From Microvelia longipes (Eukaryota > Arthropoda > Insecta > Hemiptera > Veliidae), in NCBI GenBank assembly GCA_018340805.1, contig JACMZG010001870.1, positions 48,666,182 to 48,730,181 on the forward strand: DNA of 64,000 bases. The letters are read 5' to 3'. This document shows, piece by piece, positions 11,832 to 24,141 of this stretch. Both the position numbers and the translations under genes were made by a program. Every line of letters begins with the position of its first letter. Positions within the stretch are counted from its first letter, which is position 1. A model generated the notes under the pieces. That model saw only the letters and a list, made by a program, of their open reading frames with translations. It did not search any database and was not told where the DNA came from.

Positions 11832-12405
11832 CAGAGTCACCCGTGGTGTAGTGGTTTAGGTACGCCGGCAAAACACAGAATGAATGGACTTAAAACTTCC
11901 GAGTTTATTTAGTCATGGGTTCCATCCTAGCTCAGGCCTCTGGGATTTTTATGAGAGGGATAAAAATTCTGCGTACCACGTCCTTCAGAAGGGACGTAAA
12001 GCCGTTGGTCTCGAGCCTGTGCGTTGTCAGGTACTCGTTAAAGATCCCTTACCCTAAATGAAACTGGGTATAGGCAAAATTTAGGACCCTCATAGTTGAT
12101 TCATTATAATACCATAGTGTGTCTGCCTTGTAGTTTAAAGTGTATGGAGGTTTAGTTTAACAGCGAGAGTACATGTTGTTCCTAGTTTTCACTAGACTAT
12201 AAGAGTCAGTGAAAATATGTAAGATTGCTTGAAAAAAGCATGAGAGGAACCATAGAAATCCACGGCTCTTCTGTCTAGATTAGATGATAGACAAAAGGAG
12301 TAGAACACTATCTTAGGGAGCTGGCAAAAAGGGCCCAACAACGTGGCCTACTTGCCTGGTAGTTACTACCACTCCCCCCCATATTACTACTACTACTACT
12401 ATATT
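11832..12405 (+). mobile_element. tRNA-derived SINE-like element
   Basis: The head GAGTCACCCGTGGTGTAGTG resembles a pol III A box, and GGGTTCCATCC about 95 bp later resembles a B box. A roughly 450-bp body follows, ending in (TAC)n. Two further copies lie on the minus strand (13655-14195 and the split copy at 26563/31848). Shared head, body and tail define a dispersed non-autonomous retroelement. Confidence 0.75.
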
Positions 12406-12769
12406 GCAGAAGGTTTTCAAACTCGCTTCGCTCGTCCTCAAGCAGTAAAAACATCCGTTTTATTCCCAGCGGTCATCCGTTCAGATTCTGATCTTTCTCG
12501 ATGCTTCTTAACATTATTGACAACAAAATTTGTATTACTACGCTATATACTGCTTAACTTTTATGATCCACCAAAATGAATATACTTGTTGTTTTAAAAC
12601 GAAACTTTGTGTACTTATTTAGTATGTAAAAGTATATACTTGAACTAAATTTCAACTTAATTGGATTAATAAAACGCTGAACTGTGGAGTAAATGATTAA
12701 ATATAAACAACAGTCTCTCCACTAAATGTAAAATTTATTTACAGAGCCGGCTTTCAACTGTAAATTATA

Positions 12770-13097
12770 ATTTAAAACTGGCTTAAAACTGTAAATATTA
12801 TAATTTTTGTTTGTATATTACTTAATGAATATATTCTTCTATCTTGAACTGGCCAAGATAACCTAAATGTTTTTGAAGTCATGTATACTTAGATATTAAT
12901 ATATATATTTTTTTATAATTTAATAAAATACTCAAGGAGATGTGGAAGAGCAGGGAGCACCTGAACATCTCCCTTTTTTGTTAGAAAATGTTTGTTTTTT
13001 ATTTTGATTTTGCTAAAAAATGTTAATAGTTTTTTTTTTATTAAGTTTACTAAAAAAAATTTAAAAATGTAAAATGTAAAAAAAATAAACGATTTTT

Positions 13098-13154
<57 letters not shown>
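12770..13154 (+). mobile_element. 5'-truncated LINE 3' tail with 53-nt poly(A)
   Basis: This block splits the inverted hammerhead copy of the surrounding Penelope-like insert. Its order is typical of a non-LTR 3' end: a hairpin (GGAGATGT 12936-12943 pairing with ACATCTCC 12965-12972), an AT-rich stretch, AATAAA, then 53 consecutive A residues (13102-13154). The LINE at 26.7-31.8 kb ends in the same manner with a different hairpin. No coding sequence is left. Confidence 0.6.
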
Positions 13155-13155
<1 letters not shown>

Positions 13156-13308
13156 AGCCATCATCAGTGCCGGTGAGGTGCGAAAGAAAACGTTAAAATT
13201 AAACAAGTTCATTTGAGACAGAGGTTTAAATCTGACTAAGATTTAAACCAGATTTAAACCTCTGTCTCAAATGAAACTTGTTTAATTTTTAACGTTTTCT
13301 TCGCACCT

Positions 13309-13356
13309 CACCGGCACTGATGATGGCTGTTTACAGTGAAAGCCGGCTCTGTAAAT
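13309..13356 (+). ncRNA. Hammerhead-ribozyme-like motif with loopless stem III
   Basis: CTGATGA (13317-13323), a small stem II (GCTG/CAGT), GAAA (13338-13341), then the palindrome GCCGGC (13342-13347) and TC as the expected cleavage dinucleotide. Only GCA/TGT can pair as stem I. A palindromic stem III without a loop is the form described for Penelope-associated hammerheads, which work better as dimers. Activity is not shown. Confidence 0.6.
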
Positions 13357-13654
13357 AATTTACATTTAGTGGAGAGACTGTTGTTTATATTTAATTGGAT
13401 TATTTACCATTTTTTAAAAAAAAACGTATACAAGTCATTTGATAAAAATTAAACTCATGCTGATAATGAGGTGAAACTTGGCATGTATGTTAGTCTTATA
13501 ACTACAAGCGTGCTAAATTTCAATTGAATCACATAATTTATTCGCTATGTATGATTTTTCGAAATTTTTGCTAAGTCATATTGCGGGTTAATGACGTCAT
13601 AAAAAAATGTATTTTCCGAAAGCACAACTACAGTTTCAACTCTCTAGCAGAGTA

Positions 13655-14195
13655 GTAGTGATTGTAATATGGGGAGAGTGGTAGTAACTACCAGGCAAGT
13701 AGGCCATGTTGTTGGGCCCTTTATGCCAGCTCCCTAAGATAGTGTTCTACTCCTTTTAATTTCAAGTGTATTTATATTTCATCTAATCTAGACAGAAGAG
13801 CCGGGGATTTCTATGGTTCCTCTTATAATTTTTTCAAGCAATCATACAAATTTTCACTAACTCTTATAGTCTACAGAAAACTAGGAACAACAAGTGCCCT
13901 TGCTGTTAATCCAAACCTCCATACACTTTAATCTACAAGGCAGACACACTATAGTATTATAATGAATCTACTATGGGGGTCCTAAAATTTGCCTATTATA
14001 CCCAGTATCATTTATGGTAAGGGATCTTTAACGGGTACCTGACAACGCACAGGCTCAAGACCACCGGCTTTACGTACCTTCTGAAGGACGTGGTACGCAG
14101 AACTTTTATCCCTCTCATAAAAATCCTAGAGGCCCGTGCTGGAATTGAACCCATGACTAATTAAACTCGGGAGTTTAAAGTCCATTCATTCTGTG
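13655..14195 (-). mobile_element. tRNA-derived SINE-like element, inverted copy
   Basis: Reverse complement of the 11832-12405 element over about 530 bp, from the tail near 13665 to the B-box region near 14150. The A-box head is damaged: CATTCATTCTGTG is followed by its own inverted copy. Together with the + copy it makes a large imperfect inverted repeat spanning about 2.4 kb. Confidence 0.75.
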
Positions 14196-14599
14196 AATAC
14201 ACAGAATGAATGGAGTAAGTACCCGAGGTTTCATTATGTCAAATGGTCCATATTTAAGAGGAGGTGGGGAGACTTTTAGTCTAACCGTGTATAAAGTGGA
14301 CCCTTGCGCAAAATTTTAACTCAATCGGGATATTTTTCGTTTTTTTTTTTTATTTTAAAAATGTATAATTTTTACTAATGCTGATTTATAAATGTCAATT
14401 ATCAAATGCATCTAAATATTTTTTCTTTTTTTTATTAATGTTTGCTGAGTCACTTGACGAGTAATGACGTCATAAAAATCATAAAAACTATTGCCGACTC
14501 TGCGTCTTAAATTAGATTTTAACATGGAAAGTTAAGTGAATTGAATCGTGCAACACTGGTACTTTTTTGAAACGAAATTTAAAAAATTGTTTACATCCA

Positions 14600-14905
14600 T
14601 AGAGATATTATTACTAGAGAGACCCATAGGCAACATTTTGAAACATCGAATAAGTAACCTGACCACCGTCGCGTATAAGTACAATAAAATAATCAGTTCA
14701 AAATTACAGAAACTTATATAGAGGAACGTTAAAAATACAAATCAAAACGCAAACCACGTGCGGGAAGCCTAAAACAATTGATTTATTATAACCCTATCAC
14801 ATATGTGAAGGAGTTTTAATGAGGTTGCATAGAGCCCCATAACTATGTTTCACGCTTCTCAAGGTATTGAGATAGGTTATGCCCCCTCTAGTATATATAT
14901 CATAG
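14600..14905. mobile_element. MITE, uninterrupted copy
   Basis: Starts near AGATATTATTACTAGAGAGA and ends near CCCCTCTAGTATATATA, a weak inverted pair. The same sequence occurs at 20155-21190, where it is split by a second element. This copy shows what that site looked like before insertion. Confidence 0.7.
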
Positions 14906-15131
14906 ATAAAGGATATCCATATTTTACAAGTTCAATTTATAAAACTTTGGTTATAAGTAGTATTTACTATATGTATTTATGTTGTTGTGTTATGTTGTTA
15001 TGTGCATAAATAAAGGATATAATATGTTATGTGATACTATTTAGATTTTTTCGAATGATTGTTATTTACTTCATGTTTAATCGAAAGTAGCTAATCATCC
15101 GAAAATATTAATTATTGGTTGGATTTCGCAG

Positions 15132-15237
15132 ATAAGAAAGTTGCCGAGACGAAGGTAGAATTAGATAGTAAGAATGAACACAGCTTGGTATCGAAAGTCA
15201 TGTCGGAGTGCTGCACTACCGAGGTCTGCAAGAAAAG
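15132..15237 (+). CDS. SLC26A11: SLC26A11 exon 1 (first recognised coding exon)
   Basis: Acceptor TTTCGCAG and donor AG/GTAATT. The frame ends ...MSECCTTEVCKK plus two bases that complete Arg with exon 2, giving KKRLPVLQWLPKY as in other animal SLC26A11 N-termini. The only in-frame ATG is at 15200. The acceptor implies at least one further upstream exon, possibly non-coding, which I could not find. Confidence 0.8.
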
Positions 15238-18200
15238 GTAATTTCTTAATACTTATTGTTTTTCATAGTAAAGAGTAAAGTGATGTAGAAATTCATACAG
15301 TAGGGGTCGGGGCGGGGGGACATAGTGGTCTAACTCCCTGGTTTTAGGTGGTTCCGAAAAAAACAGGGATTAGTTGCATCAACTACCACACCGAGCGCTA
15401 GTTTTCACCTTGTGCCCTTATCACTATTGTTATCAGTTTTAAATCGATACTTCTATTTATGTTTATAAAAAATGTAAACAAGACAATTTTTATCTTATTC
15501 ATTGACTTTTTTAGTTGTTAATAAGATATTTTTTTTTAGAAAATAGGATAACGTGTGTTACGAAAGGTGTGTTATAATGAGACAACGAAGGCGTAAATTA
15601 AATTTATAATTTCCAAGTTTGATGTTTGTTTACAAACATTTTTGATGTTTGTCTACAAATCATGGTTATCACGATATCAGGTCTACTTAAAATTAACACA
15701 GTGTTTATATTTTTATAAAAGCGTTTATGAAAATTATACCTTTAAAATAATTAATACAATTTTTAACATTGTTAAAGGCCCTTTTAAATAATTTTAATCT
15801 TGGAATTGAAGAAATAATTATTTTATATATAGCGTACAAGTTGAACCGACCTGCCACTAGCGGAGGAAGGGTGAACTTAGGGTAGGTCCATCTAAAGCAG
15901 CTTATTTCAGGGGAGTTAGACCACTGTGTTCCCCAACCCGACCCCTACTGTTTGAATTTCTAATTTCTACATCACTTTAGTAAAGAGTACTGAACCAGCT
16001 TGCGACAGCTTTGTAAACACAGAGAGTTAAAATTAAAGTAATGTAGAAATTCATACAGTAGGGTGGGGGGCGTGGGACACAGTGGTCTAACTCCCTGGTT
16101 TGAGATGGTTCTTAAAATCAGGGGCTAGTTGCATCAACTACCGCACAGAGCGCTAGTTTTCACCTTGTACAGCCATTATCAATATTGTTATCAGTTTTAA
16201 ATCGAGACGTCTATGTTTTGATCAAAGAGACTAATACTATTAGAGGGAGGATACAACAGTTCTTATCATTCCTTGGGTAGCTAGGTGCCGTAACAGTACA
16301 TTGGTGACGTAATATTTTTCATAATAATTACAATTTCACGTAAATATCACATTATTTTTCGACTATTTTGTTTTAAATCAAGTAAAATGAATTTAAAATA
16401 AGTTTTAATTATTATCTATTGCATGTATTCTTTAATTGTCTGTGTTGAATAAAGGGGTTCAATGTGGCATCACTAAAAATGTCCACTGTTTGTAGAGTGT
16501 GTGCCTTAATAGGGGTTGTAGAGGGGTGGAGGAGTATCTAGTCTCTCTCTTGGGAGACTATAGTGGGGGTAAGTACAGTTACGGCACCTATGGAAACTGT
16601 CTCACTTCCAGACCCCTTATCACTGTGTTAATCGGGTTCTGTACTCCCTCTAATAGTATTAGCCTCTTTGGTTTTGATAGAATGTAAACAAGACAATTTT
16701 TAACTTATATATGAACTATTTTAGTTGTTAATAAGATTATTTGTTTGGAAAATAAGATAAATGTAGCATTTTTCCTTTATAAGGGCAAATAGAAACACAA
16801 TTAACACGCAAATTAATTTCAATTTCTGCACGTCATGGTTATCACGATATCAAGTCTACTTAAAAATAACACAGCGTTAATATTTTTATTATATTTAATA
16901 AAAATTTTACATTTGAAATAATTAATACAATTTTTAACTTTGTTAAAGTGCCATTTAAATAATTTTAATCTTGAAAATGAAAAAATAATTATTTATATCA
17001 TTTTGATACTACCGAGTTTTGCAAAACATGAAAAGTTGACACAATATAAAATAATTATTTTATATATGCTGTACAAGGTGAACTGACCTGCCTCTAGTGG
17101 AGAAACAGTGAACATTAAGCAGGCCCATCTAAAACAGCTTATTCCGGGGGAGTTGGACCACTGTGTCCCGCGCCCCTAGCTCTACTGTATGAATTTCTAC
17201 ATTAATTTAGTTAAAATTCTTTCTGTAGAATACTTCACCACAATAAAATAATCTATTCTTCAATCATCAGACATAACACATACTACCTACACACATCCCA
17301 TTAAATACACAAATCATATTAAGTACAATAGTTAAATAAGAACTATGCGTAAGGATTCTAGTCGGATATGCTATAACTGGGGAGATAGAATCTTGATCGA
17401 TCCCCTGTTTCTCTTGCTCAATTAAAATCATTAATTTTATTGATTTCTCTCTTTCTAAATCAATCAAATATGTGGTTGTAAAATATTACTTTCTCGGAGA
17501 AATATTATTTCAATCTATTTTATTAAATATTTTACCGTTTTCAAATATTGAATATACCTAAGAACTGTTCAAATAATTTTTTTGGTGTTTACTTTATTAT
17601 TATTCAAAGAAATCACAATTTAATTAAATATATTTTTTGTTTAGCACTTCCTTATAACCTATGTGATCCTTCGCAATTAAGATATGACATTATCTGACTC
17701 AATTGACCGAATGAAAACGGTGTGAGAACCGGATCGTATTAAACGCGTATGGAATACGATTACTAATCAATACTGCCCTCCTTAGCATACTTACCGTATT
17801 CGACATTTTTATCAAAATTGAGTTATTTATTTTACGCGGTTCTTTATGGCATTTAGATGAAAAAGAAACCTTTATTGAGGCCAAAAATATAATAATCAGA
17901 TAAAAAATTAGGTTTTAAGTAAAATATTTACTGAATAAATATACTTTTTACATCCCAGCTCCAAAGTTGAGGGTTCAATATCTCAGTTTGTCAAAAATGC
18001 AGATACGGTAAGTATGCTAAGGGGGGCAGAATAACACTGTGTGTATTTGACTGTGTGTACAGTACAGTCTATTGAAACCTCAATAAAATGAAGTAAAAAA
18101 TTCTCAAGTTTCAACTATCCAGCTTTAAACTCGGAGGGAGTTACATATTACACAGAAACATACATTGGAATGATGATAAAAACCACTCAAATACCATTCA

Positions 18201-21200
18201 ACTGTTCTTTAAAATGCCTGAAATTGATGATTTTGATTAAATTTAGGTTCCTAATTTTCAGTGTGAACACAATCAAAATTTTCTTAAACGAATCTACTTT
18301 TCTTGGTTTTGTTGTAAAAATCTTGCTTACCTCATTTTAGAATGGAGGTTATTGTTTTTGAGGTTATAAAAACATTTTTTTTAATCAAAACCTTGTGATT
18401 TGTATAAAAAATCCAATCCCAAAACAGCAAAGTAAAAACAATGTAAAAAAAAGTTGCAACACTGATTAGTTTGTTTTACTATATTACTCTATGAGTTGCA
18501 ATGTATAAAGAAGCCTGTTGCATAGGAATGGACATTAGCAAATTGATCATATGCTCGATTTTGTTGCATGTCAAGTGTTAGGTTTTCCGTCCCAAAGCTA
18601 GGATTCCAGTGGCCATCTTGCTCCTAAGCAGTTTCATTTTAGAAAATTTTGAATACTTTTCCTATATACCTATGCTAGTGAGGAGTAAATACTTGGCAGC
18701 TGTAAAAATTTGTTCAGTTGATGGCTAGTCTGAGTGTTTTGTTTAAAAATGTTGAGTTTACAGGCCTGATTAGTACAATATGCCTTGCTCGAGATCTCGT
18801 CTTGGGTGCTTTCTGTTTAAAGAAAATAAGAAAGATAATTTTAATTTTCAGATTACCTGTACTACAATGGTTGCCTAAATATGAATTGAATTATGTAATA
18901 AAAGATTTCCTAGCAGGACTGACTGTGGGCTTGACTGCTATACCCCAGGGCCTTGCATATGCTGTCGTTGCGGGTCTTCCTCCCCAGGTACATTCTCTGT
19001 TTTATTATGTTCTAGCCTCTACAGTCTTAGCTTTAATTAAGTGACAGCCCAGCTCATGTAAGCTATAGATATTTACATGATTCTGGAAGGTTTCTCCACT
19101 TTAACTAGTTTATTCTGAAATAATAAAATAATTAAAGAAATAAAAGACATGTTTAGTAGGGCTTGAAGGCATTAGGCCAAAAAATTTTTGAATACTTAAC
19201 TTCTAGGTTTTCTGAGGGAGTTCAATAGGGGTTGGACAACAGAGAAAGTTGAAATAAATTAAGAGCTGTAAGCTCCCCTCTGTGGAATTTTACGATTTAT
19301 TTTATAAATTGAATTTATGTCAATTTTTATCTTAAATTTCAGCTTGATGAAAACTTTTAAGGTTCAAATATTTCTTTTAAAACAATTCTTGGTAACATTC
19401 TTTGCATAGAGGTACAAATACTATTCACAGAACCCCTATATATTAGGAAACTTCCACTCAAACAGCTGAAACTGCTTCTCTTAGGTCATGGCTACCCTCT
19501 AGGTATTTTGTAGCACTGAAGCTAATTAAAATGTTTGGACACGTCTTATATGTATTAAACAATTCTATTATTGGCGAGTTTCAGACACTGGTGTGTGTGT
19601 TTCATGTGCTACAAGTGTTTGGTCATCATCAGTGTCTTAAGTAGTTACAAATAAAAAGAGATACAAAACTTACAAACCAAAATATAAGAAATATTATTGA
19701 TAAAAATCACCAAGGATTACTACCATCAGGGGAGATGTCCAAAAAATCTGTTAAGGACTCAAAATTGGTTTATTATCTTTGTTAAAAATAGAGTGATGGA
19801 TACAAATCTAAATACTTGATAATTGTTTTTTTTTAAAGACATTTTGTTCTAAACAAGAATTTCTGAAAAAATAATTAGGAAAATAAATAAATAATTTTTA
19901 AAAGAGGTTTTTTTTTATTGATGATTGTTTTTGTTTGGTAAATAAATTAATAAAAATAAAAAAAAATATGAATGTGAATAAGTGAAATTTGAGTGACACA
20001 TGACATTAATAGTTTAAATATTTGATAATTAATAATTTGATGTCATTCATGTTTTATGAATCTGTAGAAAACTATAGGCAATTTTGGAAAGGACTTTCTT
20101 GTTCAAACTTAATCTTAAAGTTTACAGCTTGAATTTTGTGTAAATGAAGATTAAAGCATAGAGATATATTACTAGAGAAGCCCTATAGGTTAAATTTTGA
20201 AACATTGAAAATGTAACTTGACCACCTTCGCTTAGGAATCAAATAATGAGTTCAAAATTACAGTAACATACGTATAGTCCAAGAGCCAGGCCTGAAAAAT
20301 TTGACTCATTTTATACTACTTCAAACCAAATTTTTCTGAAAATATACCTTTAATTATGAAGAAAAAGCATAGTCTGCCTATCCAGAATGGAGCACTTCAT
20401 ATGAATAAAGTGCTCCATGAATATTTGCTCCCTCAAAATATTAGAAAATCTACTTAATTCCAGTTTTCTTGTTATAAGTGGTTCCCTGTAGGTCGTGTGC
20501 AAAACATGAAGAGAACTTTTTTTAAAGCTGATAAAATTTCCTATAAAACAAGCGTTTCTTCATCAAAATTGGATAAATACAACTAAAGTTATGACATTTG
20601 TTAAATGGCCAAAAAAATGCACAAAAAGTCAATATTTTTCAAAAGAAATTCACTGACTTTGCATAAATTAACAATTCTTTTAGTGTTTTTGAAAGAGCCA
20701 TAACTTTGGTTGCAGTTATCCGATTTTGATGATTAACATTTATCACCTTTAAAAAATGTTCTTTTCATGTTTTTTACACGACCCACAGGGAACCACTTAT
20801 TTCAAGAAATCTGAAATTTGTGCGATTTTATAAAATTTTTAACGAACGCAATCATATGAAGGGCTCCTCTCTGGATAGGCAGACTATGTTCTTTCTAAAT
20901 AATTTAAGGTATATTTTCAGAAATATTTTGTTTGAAGTAGTACAAAATGAGTCACATTTTTTTAGGTCCGACTCTTGGACTAATAGAAGAACATTACAAA
21001 TACAAATCAAAACTGAAACAATGTGCGGGAAACCGAAATCAATTGATTTATTATAACCTTATCTCACTCTTAAAGGAAGTTTCAATGAGGTTACACAGAG
21101 CCCTTGAGAGCCCCAAAAAGATGATTCAGGGCCTCTCAATGTATTGATGTAGGCTATGCCGCCTCTAGTATATACTAGAGGGGGCATAACCTATGTATAT

Positions 21201-23820
21201 CTATCTAGATAGATATATCTATAGATTAAAGTCATTTTGAGAGAGGTGGACAAAAGGAGAGAATAAAGTCTACTCTCTCTCTCAAAAAACACTATCAAGC
21301 ATAGTTGTGCACTGTCACGAGACCAATTGTCTTCGTGGCTAAATAATTCAAATAAACGGGCAAAAGGCAGAAAAAGGCAAAACAAATATAACATAAAAAT
21401 TAATGATATAATTAATTGGAAAAGTATGAGTAATAATTAAATTAATGATTATAATAAAAGTATTAATAAGAAGGAATAGCTCTTACCTCTATCACGGCCT
21501 GGACCAGAGAGAGCGATAATTAAATTTTATCTACCCCTCCTACTTGTTCCCCCACCACTCACCTTACCGGCTCATCACAGCACAACCCCACCTCCCTTAT
21601 TGCTTATCACTCGGTCAATTTTCAAATGTTTGTTTTAACATATACAAATTATTTAAAGTTTATGTTTGTTTTTAAAGTAAATTATTTAAAGTTACTTATT
21701 TCTAAAAAATAAGTAGTTTTGGGGTTTTTGAGGCTATTCACAGCTAAAGTAGTTAAGCCTTTACCCTGTTACAGGGTTGATACTGTGTAAGCAGTTTTTG
21801 TACGAAGTTAAACACTTGAAGTTAAATTCATTTTATCCAATTTTGGATCACATAGAAAGTCCCTCTAGTGATAAAAAGTAGCTATATTATCTTGCAGGAT
21901 ATTTGGTAATGTGAGTAGAAGGTTATGTTTGATCCTGACATTTTTATCTTCGTCCCCTTTTACTTTCACAGGATCTCTAAGGAGTAAGTATACTTCCTCT
22001 TCTCCTTCTCTCCCCCCCCCCTTAAAATGACTTTAATTAAGGGAAAAGGCATTTGGAGGAATCAAAGTGAAGGTTTGCATTGTGTTTTATTGCAGTATGG
22101 ACTTTACTCAGGTTTCATGGGGTGCTTTGTGTATTTCCTGTTTGGAGGATGTAAAGACATCACGATAGGGCCGACAGCCATCACAGCTCTCATGGTGCAG
22201 AGATATGTTGAGAGCCATGGACCAGACCTAGCTGTCCTACTCACCTTCCTCACGGGCTGCATTATCACCCTATTTGGAGTTCTGCACTTAGGTACTTGAC
22301 TCACCATCCTATGTCTTACCATGATTCTGAGCAGGGTTAAAACAGGTGTAGGTAGCATATCTTTGTGGATTTGTAGTAAGGCTATTATAGTATGACACAC
22401 TGCTAAAATCAATTGACAGCACAGGAAAATAGCATTAAAGAACCTATTAGGTTGGCCTGTTTTGAAATTGAGGGCGTGGTTTAACATCTAGGACTAACCT
22501 CATAGGCTTCCTCGCATTATTTTCCCACGCTGTCAAATGATCTTAGCTGTGTGTCGTATTTTAGACAGGAATAGGTCAAGGCGAATTAAATATAATGGTG
22601 GGATCATTGATAAAGGAGCGCTTCATACTTAGGCTAAGCTTTTGTATTTTTAAATAATTTGTTCTGCCAATCTTTGAACTTTTATAATTATTTTTATTTT
22701 GTATTTTTTTAAATTTTATTTTTTGGAGACTATTTATTTAACAATGAAAATTATGGGTCATAGAAGATAGTAATCAAAACTTATTTGGAAATTATTTTAC
22801 CCTTTGAGCATAGCTCTTAACTATTAGGTGGTTTTCATAGGGTATCTCAATGGAGAATAATTAAGTAATTATTCTCCTTTAGTTTATTAGTTATTTAATT
22901 ATAATTTTATCAAGTTGGTATTAATTTAGTTAATTTTTTTTTAAATTTAGTTGCATGAATTAAACCACATTTGCAAAATAATTTTAAGTAAAATGTACAG
23001 AAATGAGCAAAATGAATTAAAATGGGTTAATTTGAAACCATTGTTACCCGTATTACAGAAATAGTGTAAAGTTATAATTATGAATTAAAAAAAGCTGATG
23101 CAGGGTACCTCAGAAATTTTTTCATTTTATCATATTGGCTACCCTTATTCTTACTACTTTAGGATCACTTTGCATGTCCTAAGAATATAAAAATCACTTA
23201 GTTCATTCAGTGACAAATCTTCAGACTTGCTTCACTAGTCTTCAGACAGCTAATACATTAGTTTTATTCCCACCGGTCACCCATCCAGGCACTGAACAAG
23301 CTTGATGCTGCTTAATTTTTTGTGATACAACAAAAACCTTGGATATACTTGCCATATTAAGACTAAACTTAGGATGCTTATCTATTAAAGATATATTTGT
23401 ACCAAATTTCCAACTCAATTGGATTATGTTTACATATAAATAAAGTATACAATGTTTAGATAAAAATATATTCAAGTTTTTTGATAAAAACGGAACTAAT
23501 GCTGATAATGAGATGAAACTTGTATATTGATTTATTGAGTGATTATTTCTCCTACGTAAAAACAATCACACTGCCTACACTCAAGGCAATATACAACGTT
23601 ACTGGAAGTGCAGGTTGAGGATGAAGGGATTTGATAGGACATGTTAGTTGACGGACTAGTGAAGGTAGTAGCCGGATCTGGGATAGGACAGGTTAGACAA
23701 CGACTTCTATTGCAGGGATGAGAACCTCGAGGAATGGGTTCATCTTCGTTGGAAGGAGGTATGGTATGGACTAAGAGGTTACGGAGGTTAGGAAGTCTTC
23801 TGATAGTTACTGTAGGAGGT

Positions 23821-23874
<54 letters not shown>

Positions 23875-24075
23875 TATAATTATATATATATGACTAAATT
23901 CGATTTTTCTTTGCATTTGAATTTTCACTGAGTCATTAATGTAGGTTAATGACGTCATGAAAAAATTATTTTCCAGATAGCACTGATCAGTCTTTAGGTT
24001 TAGACCTAAAGTAACTTTTTGTGCAGCAATAAATTCCTTTTAAAGTAATTTTACTTGTGAAATATATATATATAT

Positions 24076-24141
<66 letters not shown>

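Larger units (their letters stand above)
12669..13390. mobile_element. Penelope-like pLTR insertion with 12-bp target duplication
   Basis: TTAATTGGATTA occurs at 12657-12668 and again at 13391-13402; the uninterrupted paralogue at 42763 has a single CAATTGGACCA. The insert has inverted arms: AACAGTCTCTCCACTAAATG near the left is complementary to CATTTAGTGGAGAGACTGTT near the right. A hammerhead-like core lies in the right arm. The left arm carries a second, inverted core that is interrupted by a poly(A)-ended insert. The outer 720 bp fit inverted pLTRs without a coding region. Confidence 0.7.
12405..13655 (+). repeat. Interspersed repeat (family of 42420-43190) split by a Penelope-like insertion
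   Basis: The outer parts (12405-12668 and 13391-13655) align with 42430-43020 and with 23205-23525, including ATGATCCA near the middle, TTTCAACT.AATTGGA, and TTAATGACGTCATAAAAAA near the end. The centre is replaced by an insertion flanked by a 12-bp target duplication. Confidence 0.7.
23205..24010. repeat. Interspersed repeat (family of 42420-43190), interrupted
   Basis: Matches the copies at 12405 and 42420 at 23205-23525 and again at 23890-23990 (TAATGACGTCAT). Between them lie a Penelope endonuclease fragment and a TA tract. Confidence 0.6.

Noticed and set aside
11832..11910. Possible tRNA gene
   Set aside because: The A- and B-box-like strings are followed by a 450-bp body repeated elsewhere, and no cloverleaf closes; it is a SINE head.
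22104..22487. 127-codon minus-strand frame
   Set aside because: Antisense shadow of transporter exon 3 and part of a MITE.
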